This document shows, piece by piece, positions 33,645 to 43,166 of a stretch of 64,000 nucleotides of DNA. The notes under the pieces were generated by a model, which was not told the origin of the DNA, did not search any database, and saw nothing but the letters and a program-made list of their open reading frames with translations. Positions within the stretch are counted from its first letter, which is position 1, and each line of letters starts with the position of its first letter. Made by a program: the position numbers and the translations under genes. The stretch is from an uncultured Oscillospiraceae bacterium (GTDB lineage Bacteria; Bacillota; Clostridia; Oscillospirales; Oscillospiraceae): contig CALWXQ010000002.1 of assembly GCA_944385545.1 (NCBI GenBank), positions 1-64,000 of the forward strand, read 5' to 3'.

Positions 33645-34457
33645 ATGAATTGGAAAAAATGGATCTGTGCGCTTATGGCCCTACTCTGCCTGGCGGGTCT
33701 GGGCGGCTGCGGCGGCTCCGCTGAGGACGACGCTCCGCAGGGAGATCTGCTGGAGCAGATCCGCCAGAAGGGCCAGATCGTTATCGCCATGGAGGGCACC
33801 TGGGCGCCCTGGACCTACCACGACGAAACCGACGCCCTGGTGGGCTTCGATGTGGAGGTGGGCCGCTGCCTGGCGGAAAAACTGGGCGTGGAGCCGGTTT
33901 TTGTGGAAGGCGAATGGGACGGCTTGCTGGCCGGTTTGGAGGCGGGCCGGTATGACATTATGATTAACGGCGTGGACATCACCCCCCAGCGGCAGGAGGC
34001 CTACGATTTCACCACCCCCTACGCCTATAATCGCACCGCGGTAATCGTCCGCAGCGACAACGATCAGATCTCCGCCATGGAGGATCTGGCGGGCATGCGC
34101 ACCGCCAACACCATCTCCAGCACCTATGCCGAGGTAGCGGAAAGCTACGGCGCCCAGGTCACCGGGGTGGACGATCTGAATCAGACCTTTGAGCTGCTGC
34201 TCTCCGGCCGCATCGACGCCACCCTGAACGCGGAAGTGACCTATTACGACTACATGAAGGCCCATCCCGACGCCGGCGTGAAGATCGCCTGTCTGGATCC
34301 CCAGGCGACCCAGGTGGGGATCCCCCTGCGCAAGGGCCAGCAGACCGCTTCTTTGAAGGAAGCCCTGGATCAGGCCCTGGAGGAGCTGCGCGGCGACGGT
34401 ACCCTGACGCAGCTGTCCGAAAAATACTTCGGCGCCGACATCACCCAAGCCCCCTGA
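33645..34457 (+). CDS. amino-acid ABC transporter substrate-binding lipoprotein (system 1)
   Basis: 270 residues. Lipobox LGGC after a hydrophobic signal. Family 3 solute-binding fold: GTWAPWTYHDE, VGFDVEVGRCLAEKLGVE, and YDIMINGVDITPQRQEAYDFT. ATG 33645 has AAGGAG 8 bases upstream. Ligand unknown, a polar amino acid. Last gene of system 1. Confidence 0.92.
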   Translation: MNWKKWICALMALLCLAGLGGCGGSAEDDAPQGDLLEQIRQKGQIVIAMEGTWAPWTYHDETDALVGFDVEVGRCLAEKLGVEPVFVEGEWDGLLAGLEAGRYDIMINGVDITPQRQEAYDFTTPYAYNRTAVIVRSDNDQISAMEDLAGMRTANTISSTYAEVAESYGAQVTGVDDLNQTFELLLSGRIDATLNAEVTYYDYMKAHPDAGVKIACLDPQATQVGIPLRKGQQTASLKEALDQALEELRGDGTLTQLSEKYFGADITQAP

Positions 34458-34465
34458 GCATCCCA

Positions 34466-34508
34466 ACCGCTCCCGGAACGCAGGAACCCCCGCGCGCCGG
34501 GAGCGGTT
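34466..34508 (+). terminator. hairpin after ABC system 1
   Basis: AACCGCTCCCGG pairs with CCGGGAGCGGTT. The T-run is poor, so termination is uncertain. The following stretch to 34716 is AT-rich (34575-34670) with a weak promoter candidate, TTTACA/TAAAGT (34639-34667). Confidence 0.5.
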
Positions 34509-34716
34509 TGCGTCTGCTTCCCCACGCCGGCGCAAATCCCCATTCCGCCAGCCGTCCGCCCCTGACACGCGCCGAATTTCTGTACAAGATATACAAATTT
34601 TTCCAGTCATTGCACTCTGTTTTGTTTTGATTTTTGTATTTACATTAGGGCTTTAGTGTGATAAAGTGTTCCCATAGAGCGGCGGCACCGGGCCGCCGGA
34701 ATGGGAGGACATACCT

Positions 34717-35511
34717 ATGAAAAATATGAAACGCAGTTTGGCCCTGATCTTGAGCCTTGTGATGGCGCTTTCCCTGTCCGCCTGCGGCGGCAGCGATTCC
34801 GGCAGCGATCTGGCCTATGTCAAGGACAAGGGCACCCTGGTGGTGGGCATGACCGACTTTGCCCCCATGGACTATAAAGCCGAAGGCAGCGACGAATGGA
34901 TCGGCTTCGACGCAGATATGGCCAGAGCCTTTGCCGAGGATTTGGGCGTGGACGTGGAATTCGTGGAGATCAACTGGGATAACAAGGCCATGGAGCTTCA
35001 GACCAAGGCCATTGACGTGGTCTGGAACGGCATGACCCTGACCGAGGAAGTCAAGCAGCTGATGAGCTGCTCCGAGCCTTACTGCCTCAACGGTCAGGTT
35101 GTGGTGGTTCCCGCGGATCAGGCGGCCAACTACCAGACCACCGAGAGCCTCAGCGCCCTGAGCTTCGCCGTGGAGAACGGTTCCGCCGGCGCCGAGCAGC
35201 TGGACGCCCTGGGCATCTCCTACACCGCCATGGACACCCAGGCCAAGGCGTTGATGGAAGTAGCCTCCGGCGCCTCTGACGCCTGTGTCATCGACCTGCT
35301 CATGGCCGGCGCCATGATTGGTGAAGGCACCAGCTATCCCGACCTGACCTACACCGTGCAGCTCAACAGCGAGGAATACGGCGTAGGCTTCCGGGTAGGC
35401 TCCGACCTGGTGGAGACCTTCAACACCTTCTGGAAGGAAGCCTATGACGCCGGCACGGTGATGGAAGTGGCCACCACCTACGGTGTTCAGGAGTCCATCA
35501 TCGAGAAGTAA
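34717..35511 (+). CDS. amino-acid ABC transporter substrate-binding lipoprotein (system 2)
   Basis: 264 residues. Signal with lipobox LSAC, then GGSDSGS. Family 3 solute-binding protein: KGTLVVGMTDFAPMDY, IGFDADMARAFAEDLGVD, DVVWNGMTLTEE. GGGAGG precedes the start. It leads the second importer. The order (binding protein first) differs from system 1 (binding protein last). Confidence 0.92.
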   Translation: MKNMKRSLALILSLVMALSLSACGGSDSGSDLAYVKDKGTLVVGMTDFAPMDYKAEGSDEWIGFDADMARAFAEDLGVDVEFVEINWDNKAMELQTKAIDVVWNGMTLTEEVKQLMSCSEPYCLNGQVVVVPADQAANYQTTESLSALSFAVENGSAGAEQLDALGISYTAMDTQAKALMEVASGASDACVIDLLMAGAMIGEGTSYPDLTYTVQLNSEEYGVGFRVGSDLVETFNTFWKEAYDAGTVMEVATTYGVQESIIEK

Positions 35512-35533
35512 GCCTTTATTTCCCGTAAATCAA

Positions 35534-35563
35534 GGCAGAGAACCTGCTCACAGGTTCTCTGCC
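35534..35563 (+). promoter_or_regulatory. perfect hairpin between binding-protein and permease genes
   Basis: GGCAGAGAACCTG pairs with CAGGTTCTCTGCC around CTCA, 13 bp. It probably protects the upstream mRNA and thins transcription into the permease. Confidence 0.6.
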
Positions 35564-35594
35564 TTCCATCGTCAAACACAGAAAGAGGTTGGCT

Positions 35595-36233
35595 ATGCTG
35601 CTGGACGTTACGTTATCCTTGCTGGAGGGCTTCGGGACTACCTTGGAGCTGTTCCTCCTGACACTGCTGTTTGCCATGCCCCTGGGCCTGGTGATCAGCT
35701 TCGGCTCCATGAGCCGGTTCGCCCCCCTGCGTTGGTTGGTGCAGACGGTGGTGTGGGTCGTCCGGGGCTCTCCCCTGCTGCTTCAGGTACTGATTATTTT
35801 CTACGGGCCGGGACTGCTGTTTGGCCTTCCCCTGCTGCCCCGGTTCTGGGCGGCGCTGCTGGCGTTCGTAATCAATTACGCCTGCTATTTTTCCGAGATC
35901 TACCGGGGCGGCATCCAGTCGGTCTCCCGGGGACAATATGAGGCCGGACAGGTGCTGGGCATGACCAAAGGGCAGATCTTCTTCAAGGTCGTGCTGCTCC
36001 AGGTCATCAAGCGGATCATCCCTCCCATGGGCAACGAGTGGATTACCCTGGTGAAGGACACCGCCCTGGTGCGGGTCATCAGCGTGTACGAGATCATTTG
36101 GATGGGCGAGTCCTACATCAAGAAGGGGCTGATCTGGCCCCTGTTCTACACCATGGTCTTCTATCTTCTGTTCAACGGTCTGCTGACGATTTTCTTCGGC
36201 TGGCTGGAAAAGAAGCTGGACTATTTCAAGTAA
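35595..36233 (+). CDS. polar amino-acid ABC transporter permease (system 2)
   Basis: 212 residues, HisM/GlnP family. VVWVVRGSPLLLQVLIIFYG and the EAA loop YEAGQVLGMTKGQIFFKVVL are typical. ATG 35595 follows AGAGG; a TTG lies 6 bases upstream in frame. The ATPase gene follows after 13 bases. Confidence 0.9.
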   Translation: MLLDVTLSLLEGFGTTLELFLLTLLFAMPLGLVISFGSMSRFAPLRWLVQTVVWVVRGSPLLLQVLIIFYGPGLLFGLPLLPRFWAALLAFVINYACYFSEIYRGGIQSVSRGQYEAGQVLGMTKGQIFFKVVLLQVIKRIIPPMGNEWITLVKDTALVRVISVYEIIWMGESYIKKGLIWPLFYTMVFYLLFNGLLTIFFGWLEKKLDYFK

Positions 36234-36246
36234 GGGAGGCGCCCAT

Positions 36247-37017
36247 ATGGCAATTCTGGAGGTTAATCACATTGAAAAGCACTTCGGCGCCACCCAGGTG
36301 CTCAGCGATATCAGCTTTTCCCTGGAACAGGGCCAGGCCCTGTCCATCATCGGCTCCTCCGGCAGCGGCAAAACCACCCTGCTGCGGTGCCTGAATTTCC
36401 TGGAGCAGCCGGACAGAGGCACCATCGCGGTAAACGGCAAGGTGATTTTCGACGCCCAGGATCCCGCCACACTCAGTGAATCGGAGATCCGGAAAAAGCG
36501 GCTGCACTTCGGTCTGGTATTCCAAAACTTCAACCTGTTTCCCCAGTATACCGCCCTGCAGAACGTGACCCTGGCCCGGGAGCTGCTGGCCAAGGAGCAC
36601 GGCAGCGAGACCAAAGCCCAAATTCTGGAGGCCGGGCAGGAACTGTTGAACCAGATGGGTCTGGCGGATCGGGCAGGGCACTATCCCCACCAGCTTTCCG
36701 GCGGACAGCAGCAGCGGGTGGCCATCGCCAGGGCCTTGGCCATGCGGCCGGACATCTTGTGCTTCGACGAACCCACCTCCGCCCTGGATCCGGAGCTGAC
36801 CGGGGAGGTGTTGCGGGTAATCCGGGAGCTGGCCGCCCAAAAGACCACCATGATCATCGTCACCCACGAAATGAACTTCGCCCGAGACGTTTCTGATCAG
36901 GTGATCTTCATGGACGGCGGTCTTATCGTAGAGCAGGGAGATCCCCGCCAGGTCATCGACCACCCCAGGCAGGAGCGTACCCGGCAGTTCCTCTCTCGCC
37001 GGTCGGACTACGAATAA
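36247..37017 (+). CDS. polar amino-acid ABC transporter ATP-binding protein (system 2)
   Basis: 256 residues. Walker A GSSGSGKT, signature LSGGQQQR, Walker B ILCFDEPTSALDPE, and VTHEMNFARDVSDQVIFMD. It is a paralogue of the system 1 ATPase. GGGAGG precedes the start. Confidence 0.93.
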   Translation: MAILEVNHIEKHFGATQVLSDISFSLEQGQALSIIGSSGSGKTTLLRCLNFLEQPDRGTIAVNGKVIFDAQDPATLSESEIRKKRLHFGLVFQNFNLFPQYTALQNVTLARELLAKEHGSETKAQILEAGQELLNQMGLADRAGHYPHQLSGGQQQRVAIARALAMRPDILCFDEPTSALDPELTGEVLRVIRELAAQKTTMIIVTHEMNFARDVSDQVIFMDGGLIVEQGDPRQVIDHPRQERTRQFLSRRSDYE

Positions 37018-37060
37018 CGCAGCAGCGGCGCGGCATGGTCTGTGTCCGTAAACCAGCATA

Positions 37061-37099
37061 GGGCTTGGCGCAACGATGGTTTCGCGCCAAGCCCTTCTT
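37061..37099 (+). terminator. terminator of ABC system 2
   Basis: GGGCTTGGCGC pairs with GCGCCAAGCCC, followed by TTCTTG. Confidence 0.75.
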
Positions 37100-37108
37100 G
37101 TAGAATGT

Positions 37109-37172
37109 GTACGGAATAACACGAAAGGATGCGGAAAACCTTGGCTTTCAAGCTTTTTGTGTTATTCCGTAC
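37109..37172. repeat. 14-bp perfect inverted repeat, 36-base spacer
   Basis: GTACGGAATAACAC (37109-37122) and GTGTTATTCCGTAC (37159-37172). It is AT-richer than its surroundings and codes for nothing. It could be a transposon remnant or a long hairpin between convergent genes. Confidence 0.6.
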
Positions 37173-37185
37173 CCATTGTATAAGC

Positions 37186-37223
37186 GGAAGCCGGGTCAGG
37201 CAGAATGTCTGACCCGGCTTCCC
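37186..37223 (-). terminator. hairpin after the rubrerythrin gene
   Basis: GAAGCCGGGTCAG pairs with CTGACCCGGCTTC. It lies about 20 bases past the rubrerythrin stop; the T-run is poor. Confidence 0.5.
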
Positions 37224-37241
37224 GGCAGTGCCGGAGAACCA

Positions 37242-37793
37242 TCAATAGTTTTCGCTGCGGACTTCAAAATAGGCCTGGGGATGATTGCACACCGGGCATA
37301 CCTCCGGCGCCTTGGTGCCTACCACCAAGTGGCCGCAGTTGCGGCACTCCCACATGGTCACGCCGCTCTTTTCAAAGACAGCCTTGGTCTGCACGTTCTT
37401 CAGCAGGGCGCGGTAGCGCTCCTCGTGGGCCTTCTCAATGGCGGCGACGCCGCGGAACTGCTCTGCCAGGGCATGGAAGCCTTCCTCATCCGCCTCCCGG
37501 GCCATACGATCATACATGTCCGTCCATTCGGCGTTCTCGCCTTCCGCGGCGTGGAGCAGATTCTCAGCAGTGTCACCCACTCCACCCAGGGCCTTGAACC
37601 AGAGCTTGGCATGCTCCTTTTCATTGTCGGCAGTCTTCAGGAACAGCGCCGCGATCTGCTCATATCCGGCCTTCTTGGCTACGGAAGCAAAATAGGTGTA
37701 CTTGTTCCGGGCCTGGGATTCTCCGGCGAAAGCCTCCCAAAGATTCTTCTCCGTCTTCGTACCGGCATAGGGATTCTTCTTTTCATTGGACAT
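37242..37793 (-). CDS. rbr: rubrerythrin
   Basis: 183 residues. The N-terminal ferritin-like di-iron domain carries E(A)[19 protein letters not shown] and [15 protein letters not shown]. The C-terminal rubredoxin-like iron site is CRNCGH...CPVC. It reduces hydrogen peroxide in anaerobes. AAGGAG precedes the start. It has its own promoter with a palindrome at the start of transcription. Confidence 0.95.
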   Translation of the reverse strand: MSNEKKNPYAGTKTEKNLWEAFAGESQARNKYTYFASVAKKAGYEQIAALFLKTADNEKEHAKLWFKALGGVGDTAENLLHAAEGENAEWTDMYDRMAREADEEGFHALAEQFRGVAAIEKAHEERYRALLKNVQTKAVFEKSGVTMWECRNCGHLVVGTKAPEVCPVCNHPQAYFEVRSENY

Positions 37794-37829
37794 ACAAGTG
37801 TCAACTCCTTAGCATCATTCTCTGAATCA

Positions 37830-37847
37830 GGGCGGACGCGTCCGCCC
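37830..37847. promoter_or_regulatory. 18-bp perfect palindrome at the rubrerythrin transcription start
   Basis: GGGCGGACGCGTCCGCCC, beginning 5 bases after the -10 box, where a repressor would block transcription. It may also form an mRNA 5' hairpin. Confidence 0.55.
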
Positions 37848-37852
37848 CAATC

Positions 37853-37881
37853 ATTTTATCATCATCGCCCAAGAAAGTAAA
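37853..37881 (-). promoter_or_regulatory. promoter of the rubrerythrin gene
   Basis: TTTACT (37876-37881), 17 bases, TAAAAT (37853-37858) on the minus strand. Confidence 0.6.
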
Positions 37882-37890
37882 GGAAAAAGT

Positions 37891-38060
37891 CTTAAGAACC
37901 TCGATGAAAGCGTCCTCGGTCGGGCGCCGGATCTTTTTCCCCATCCGCGCGGCTGAAAAAGGGGGAAATCCATACTGGATTCCCCCACTTTTTGAAGATT
38001 GGGCTGTGTCAAACTTTCTCGGCGTCAGTCCCTGCCGATTTCATCAGAGACTCTCTGAAT
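37891..38060 (+). repeat. inverted-repeat element, copy B
   Basis: Matches the reverse complement of copy A along its length (for example GCCGGATCTTTTxCCCCATCCG, CCCACTTTTT, TCTCGGC, TGCCGATTT, ATCAGAG). The inner hairpin is kept as AAAAAGGGGGAAATCC/GGATTCCCCCACTTTTT. Its right end holds the stop codon of the ftsH copy 2 gene (38044-38046). Confidence 0.75.
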
Positions 38061-39942
38061 CCTGGGAAGATTCCTGGGGCCGGGCAAATTCGTCAAACAT
38101 ATCCGTGGCAGAGGTTTCGCCCAAGGCCCGGCCTTCCATCAAATCCGCGAACTGCTTGCCGGTCAGGGACTCCTTTTCCAGGAGCATATCCACCAGGGCG
38201 CGGAGTTTCTCCTCGTTCTGGGTGAGGATCTTCCGGCAGTGGTCATAGGCCCGGTCGATCAGAGCCTTGACCTCGTCGTCAATGGTGCCTGCCACCTTTT
38301 CCGAATAGCTCTTGGTGGTCTGGTAATCCCTGCCGATGAAGACCTCTCCCCCATCCAGGTAGGACACCGTTCCCAGCTTCTCGCACATGCCGTACCGGGC
38401 CACCATATCCCGGGCCAGCTTGGTAGCGCGGTCAATGTCATTGGAGGCGCCTACGGAAATATCCCCTAAGAACAAGGCTTCCGCCACCCGGCCGCCCAGC
38501 AGGGATACGATCTGCTCGTACATCTGGTTCCGGGTGAGGTTAGAGGAATCATCCTTGGGCAGATACCAGGTAGCGCCCAGGGACTGACCCCGGGGGATGA
38601 TGGTGATATGCCGCACCGGATCATGGGTAGGCAGATGGTAGATAGCCACTGCGTGGCCCGCCTCGTGGATGGCTGTGACCTTCAGATCCTTCCGGGTCTG
38701 GACACGGCTCTTTTTGGCAGGGCCGGCGGTGATCTTCATCAGCGCCTCGTTCAGATCCTCCATGGTCAGCACCGGCCGGTTCTCCCGGGCTGCCAGAATC
38801 GCGGCCTCGTTCAGAAGGTTGCTCAGATCCGCCCCGGTGAATCCGGAAGTGGCCCGGGCAACGACGGCAAGATCCACCCCACCGTCCAGCTTCTTTCCCT
38901 TGGCATGAACCTTCAGGATCTCCTCCCGGCCCTTGACGTCTGGGCGGCCCACCTGGATCTGTCGGTCAAACCGGCCGGGCCGTAGCAGGGCCGGATCCAA
39001 AATGTCCGGCCGGTTGGTAGCCGCCAAGACGATGATCCCTTCTGTCCGGGTAAAACCGTCCATTTCCACCAGCAGCTGGTTCAGGGTCTGCTCCTTCTCG
39101 TCGTGTCCGCCGCCCAGGCCGGAGCCACGCTTACGGCCCACGGCGTCGATCTCGTCGATGAAAATCACGGCTGGGGCGATCTTCTTGGCCTGGTCAAACA
39201 GATCCCGCACCCGGCTGGCGCCTACGCCCACATACATCTCCACAAAATCCGAGCCGGAAATGGACAGAAACTGCACCCCCGCCTCTCCGGCGGCGGCTCT
39301 GGCCAACAGGGTCTTGCCGGTACCGGGAGGGCCTACCAGCAGCAGGCCGTGGGGGATCCGGGCGCCGATCTCGGTGTACTTGGCCGGATTTTTCAGGAAG
39401 TCCACCACCTCCTGAAGCTCCTCCTTTTCCTCGTCCGCGCCGGCCACGTCGGCGAAGGTGACCGTTTTCCCGTCCGGGACGCCCAGCACCGTTCTGGCCT
39501 TGCCGAAGTTGTTCAGCGGATTGCTGTTGCTGGAGCGGCTCATGAACATAGCCCAGGCAAACAGCAATATCAGCCCCACCACCAGCAAAGGCATAATCAG
39601 GGCATAGGGGGAAAACCCTTCCTCCGGCACAAAGTGATAGCTCTCCAGCACACCGGAGGCGTACTGCTGCGCAAACAGCTCCTCCAATTCCATGCGGAAG
39701 ATCTCCGGATCCGCCATCGCCGTGGTGACCTCCACGCTCTGTCCATCCTCTCCCCGCAGTTCCATAGTGATGGTCTGATCCTCTACAACGAATCTTTTCA
39801 CCTTTTCCTGCCGGAACAGCTCCACCACCTGGGAGTAGGGCATCTGGGTCAAATTGCTGCTAAACAGCTCATTGGCCCACAGGAAAATCATGGCCAACAC
39901 CACCACATAGACAATCAGTGGTATGAATTTACGACTTTTCAA
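38044..39942 (-). CDS. ftsH: ATP-dependent zinc metalloprotease FtsH (copy 2)
   Basis: 632 residues. Helices at about 8-26 and 110-132. Walker A GPPGTGKT, Walker [12 protein letters not shown], zinc site HEAGH. The pore motif reads FVEMYVG, with Tyr where copy 1 has Phe. The start is TTG with AAGGAG 8 bases upstream. It lies in the classical tilS-hpt-ftsH order and is the likely housekeeping copy. The last residues and the TGA stop fall in the end of repeat element B, so its C-terminus may be altered. Confidence 0.95.
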   Translation of the reverse strand: MKSRKFIPLIVYVVVLAMIFLWANELFSSNLTQMPYSQVVELFRQEKVKRFVVEDQTITMELRGEDGQSVEVTTAMADPEIFRMELEELFAQQYASGVLESYHFVPEEGFSPYALIMPLLVVGLILLFAWAMFMSRSSNSNPLNNFGKARTVLGVPDGKTVTFADVAGADEEKEELQEVVDFLKNPAKYTEIGARIPHGLLLVGPPGTGKTLLARAAAGEAGVQFLSISGSDFVEMYVGVGASRVRDLFDQAKKIAPAVIFIDEIDAVGRKRGSGLGGGHDEKEQTLNQLLVEMDGFTRTEGIIVLAATNRPDILDPALLRPGRFDRQIQVGRPDVKGREEILKVHAKGKKLDGGVDLAVVARATSGFTGADLSNLLNEAAILAARENRPVLTMEDLNEALMKITAGPAKKSRVQTRKDLKVTAIHEAGHAVAIYHLPTHDPVRHITIIPRGQSLGATWYLPKDDSSNLTRNQMYEQIVSLLGGRVAEALFLGDISVGASNDIDRATKLARDMVARYGMCEKLGTVSYLDGGEVFIGRDYQTTKSYSEKVAGTIDDEVKALIDRAYDHCRKILTQNEEKLRALVDMLLEKESLTGKQFADLMEGRALGETSATDMFDEFARPQESSQDSESL

Positions 39943-39954
39943 TGAGTTTTCTCC

Positions 39955-40497
39955 TTACTTTTCGTATATTTCCGGCTTCAGGATCCCAATAAAGGGCAGA
40001 TTCCGGTACTTTTCATTGTAGTCCAGGCCATAGCCCACCACAAAGGCGTTGGGGATGGTGAAGCCCACATAGTCCGCCTGCAAGGTCACGCCGGGCTTGC
40101 GGCGCTCCGGCTTGTCCAGCAGGGTACAGATCTTCAGCGACGCGGGCTCTTTCTTCTTCAAATGCTCCACGGTGTAGGTCAGGGAATTGCCTGTATCGTA
40201 GATATCCTCCAGAATCAGCACATGGCGGCCCCGGATATCCGCGGTAACATCCTGGCGCACGATCATGCTCCCGGTGGAATCGGTGCCGGAATAGGAGGAC
40301 AGCCACATGAAGTCCATCTGGCAAGGCGCCTTGATCTGGCGCACCATGTCGGCGTAGAACACCACCACGCCCTTCAAAACGCCCACGATCACCGGATCCT
40401 TATCCGCGTACTCCGCGGTGAGGATCTCGCCCAGTTCCCGGATCCGGTTCTGGATCTGCTCCGGGGTCAAAAGGATCTGCTCAATATCACGTTCCAT
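39955..40497 (-). CDS. hpt: hypoxanthine phosphoribosyltransferase
   Basis: 180 residues. It salvages hypoxanthine and guanine with PRPP. The PRPP loop is VLILEDIYDTGNSL; the early motif VLKGVVVFYADM and the C-terminal base-binding part DYVGFTIPNAFVVGYGLDY are complete. 14 bases after tilS, 12 before ftsH. Confidence 0.95.
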   Translation of the reverse strand: MERDIEQILLTPEQIQNRIRELGEILTAEYADKDPVIVGVLKGVVVFYADMVRQIKAPCQMDFMWLSSYSGTDSTGSMIVRQDVTADIRGRHVLILEDIYDTGNSLTYTVEHLKKKEPASLKICTLLDKPERRKPGVTLQADYVGFTIPNAFVVGYGLDYNEKYRNLPFIGILKPEIYEK

Positions 40498-40511
40498 ATC
40501 CTGACTCTCCC

Positions 40512-41777
40512 TTATCTGTGTGATTTGATAAATCGAACGGTGACCGCCGGCAGGGCGTTGGCGGCCCGATCCTGACTGACACCAATGGAATACACGCCTA
40601 AGACCCCCTGGCTGTCTCGGAGCACCGGGAGCAGGGGGCGGATCCCGGCAGGGATCTTTCTGTCGATGAACAGCTTTTTCAGGGATTTGCTGCCGCCGGT
40701 CAGGCGGATCACATCCCCGGCCTGTCTGGGGCCAAGGGTCAGCTCTCCCACCGGCTGAACGGTAAAGGCATCCGCCGTGTTCTCGATCCGGTCAGCCGTC
40801 CGGCACTCCACCCAGAATTCGCCGTACCGGGTGCGTCCCGGGCAGCTCAGGTGGACAGGCTCCGGGATCCGGGGCGCGTCCACCCGCTCCAGCCGGTGGT
40901 ACTGCCTGGCAATGGTCACGCCGCCGGGAAAGCTGGCCCGGGCGGAGGGCTTCCGGGAAAACACCAGTTCCTCCGCCAGCAGAATATGGGCCTCCTCCGG
41001 CTCCGGAACGCCGGAGTCCTTCAGGAAACGCTCCAGCGCCCGCCGCCGCAAAGCGCCGGGCATCTGCGCCAGAACCTCCACCGTGGGCAGCGTCTGACCC
41101 GCGGCGGAACGAAGGAACGCCTCGTCCTCCCGCAGTCCCAGGGCCATTCGGGATACATTCTCCCCAAATCGGGGGTTTTCACCGGTCAGCAGAGGCAAAA
41201 CATGGCGCCGCAGCCGGTTGCGCAAAAAGGCATCGCTGTCATTGGAGCTGTCGTGCACATGGGGTAGGCTCCATTGGCATAAGAATGCTTCCGTCTCCCG
41301 GCGGGTGATGGTGAGCATAGGCCGGATCACATTCCCTCGGGCAGGGGCGATCCCGCCCAGACCCTTGAGCCGGGTGCCTCGGATCAGGTGCATCAGCACC
41401 GTTTCGGCATTGTCATCGGCGGTGTGGGCTGTGGCCACCTTCCCCGGCAGGGTATGGAAAAAGGCGTAGCGGGCCTCCCGGGCGGCAGCCTCCAGTCCCT
41501 TCTTCCCCGGCGTTACCCGGGCGGCGCCCACATGGAGCGCAATGCCGTAGTCCCGGCAGAAGTCCCGGACAAACGCCTCGTCCCGCTGGGATTCCTCCCC
41601 CCGCAGGCCGTGGTTGAAGTGGGCCGCCTCCAGACGGATCTCCAGCTTCTCCCGGAGCAGATACAGGGCAAACAGCAGCGCCACAGAATCCGTCCCCCCG
41701 GAGACGGCGCAGATCACCACTTCCCCGGGCCGGATCAGGCCCTGCTCCCGGATGAATCCGGCCAGCTTATTCAGCAT
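40512..41777 (-). CDS. tilS: tRNA(Ile)-lysidine synthase
   Basis: 421 residues. It attaches lysine to C34 of the AUA-reading isoleucine tRNA. PP-loop VSGGTDSVA, followed by [11 protein letters not shown] and [19 protein letters not shown]. The C-terminal tRNA-binding domains include [18 protein letters not shown] 41777 has GGGAG upstream; it overlaps the end of dnaB by 11 bases. Confidence 0.95.
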   Translation of the reverse strand: MLNKLAGFIREQGLIRPGEVVICAVSGGTDSVALLFALYLLREKLEIRLEAAHFNHGLRGEESQRDEAFVRDFCRDYGIALHVGAARVTPGKKGLEAAAREARYAFFHTLPGKVATAHTADDNAETVLMHLIRGTRLKGLGGIAPARGNVIRPMLTITRRETEAFLCQWSLPHVHDSSNDSDAFLRNRLRRHVLPLLTGENPRFGENVSRMALGLREDEAFLRSAAGQTLPTVEVLAQMPGALRRRALERFLKDSGVPEPEEAHILLAEELVFSRKPSARASFPGGVTIARQYHRLERVDAPRIPEPVHLSCPGRTRYGEFWVECRTADRIENTADAFTVQPVGELTLGPRQAGDVIRLTGGSKSLKKLFIDRKIPAGIRPLLPVLRDSQGVLGVYSIGVSQDRAANALPAVTVRFIKSHR

Positions 41778-43104
41778 GCTTCCACTCCCTGTCGGCAAAG
41801 GTCTGGAACTGGCCGATCCACTGCAACTTCACCGTACCGGTTTCGCCATGACGGTTCTTGGCTACGATGCATTCGGCAATGCCCTTATCCTCCGAATTCT
41901 CATGATAGTATTCATCCCGGTACAGGAACATCACCGAGTCCGCGTCCTGCTCGATGGCGCCGGATTCCCGGAGGTCGGAGAGGATGGGCCGCTTGTCGGT
42001 GCGGCTCTCCACCGCCCGGGACAGCTGGCTCAGGCAGATTACCGGCACATTCAGTTCCTTTGCCATAATCTTCAGAGACCGGGAGATCTAACCGACCACC
42101 ACCACCCGGTTTTCGTTGTTCTTGCTATAGCCGGAGCCCTGCATCAGCTGCAGGTAGTCGATGATCACCAGGCCCAGATTGTCCAGGCGGCGGCATTTTG
42201 CGCTGATGTCCGCCACCGTTACCGTAGGATTGTCGTCAATCCGGATGTCCGTCTGACTCAAGGCAGCGGAGGCCATGCACAGCTTGGTCCATTCCTCCTC
42301 GCTGAGCTTGCCGGTGGCCAGCTTTTGCAGCTCGATGAAGCTCTCACAGGCCAGCATACGCATGGCAAGCTGCTCCCGGGACATTTCCAGGTTGAACACC
42401 GCCACGGTTTTCTTATACTTTTTCGCCACGTTGGCGCCGATATTCAGGGCGAAGGCGGATTTACCCATGGCGGGACGGGCCGCCACCAGCAGCAGATCCG
42501 AATTGTTCAGGCCGTTGATCTTGCTGTCCAGATCCCGCATACCTGTGGACAGGCCGGGGATCATGGAATCGGACTGGGCCAGCTCCGTCAGCCGGTCGAA
42601 GACCCGGTGCAGCGTGGTACCGATGTGCTCCAGGCTTTCCCCCCGCTCTCCTTTTCGCAGAGCGTAGATCTTCTTCTCGGCGGATTCCAGCATTTCCGCC
42701 GGTGTGCCAACCTCCTCGTGAACCATTTGGGTGATCTCCGAAGCGGCCTGATCCAGGCCCCGGAGCATTGCCTTTTCCCGGACGATGTTGGCGTATCGGG
42801 TTACATTGGCAGCGGTGGGGGTGATCTGCATGAGCTGCATGACGTAGTCCCGGGAATTGTCGTGATAATAGCCCAGCTCCTTCAGCTTGTCCAGCACAGT
42901 CACCGGGTCGATGGTCTGGGAGAAGTTGAACATGGTGTAGATGGTCTCGTAAATCTCCCGGTTCTGCTGTAAATAAAAGTCCTCCGGCTTGACCAGCCCG
43001 ATAACATCGCTGACGCACCGGCTGTCAATGAGGATGGAGCCAAGCACCGCCTGCTCCGCCTCCGGAGATTGGGGCGGCTGCCGGGAAAGCAGTTCCTCAT
43101 CCAT
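41767..43104 (-). pseudogene. dnaB: replicative DNA helicase DnaB interrupted by an in-frame TAG
   Basis: Read through, the frame gives 445 codons and all of DnaB: the N-terminal domain (1-110), linker, and RecA-like core with Walker A ARPAMGKSAF (near residue 213), Walker B VIIDYLQLM, and the C-terminal part from [17 protein letters not shown] to the end. Codon 339 (42088-42090) is TAG where the family has Glu before ISRSLK, preceded by VVVVG instead of a VxVVS-type stretch. There is no frameshift. DnaB is essential, so this is a sequencing or assembly error, a suppressed stop, or there is another copy elsewhere. It lies between rplI and tilS. AAGGAG precedes the start. Confidence 0.85.
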
Positions 43105-43166
43105 GGTCTTCTCTCCTTCCTGGGAAAACAGGGCGAAGGGTTATGCCTTCGCCCGTGGGGTATGGG

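Noticed and set aside
37904..38248. 114-codon plus-strand frame near the end of ftsH copy 2
   Set aside because: It runs through repeat element B and antisense to ftsH, with no ribosome site or motif.
42060..42120. Frameshift in dnaB, or TAG read as an amino acid genome-wide
   Set aside because: The frame is unchanged across the site, so it is a nonsense codon; rlmB and the MFS gene end normally at TAG.
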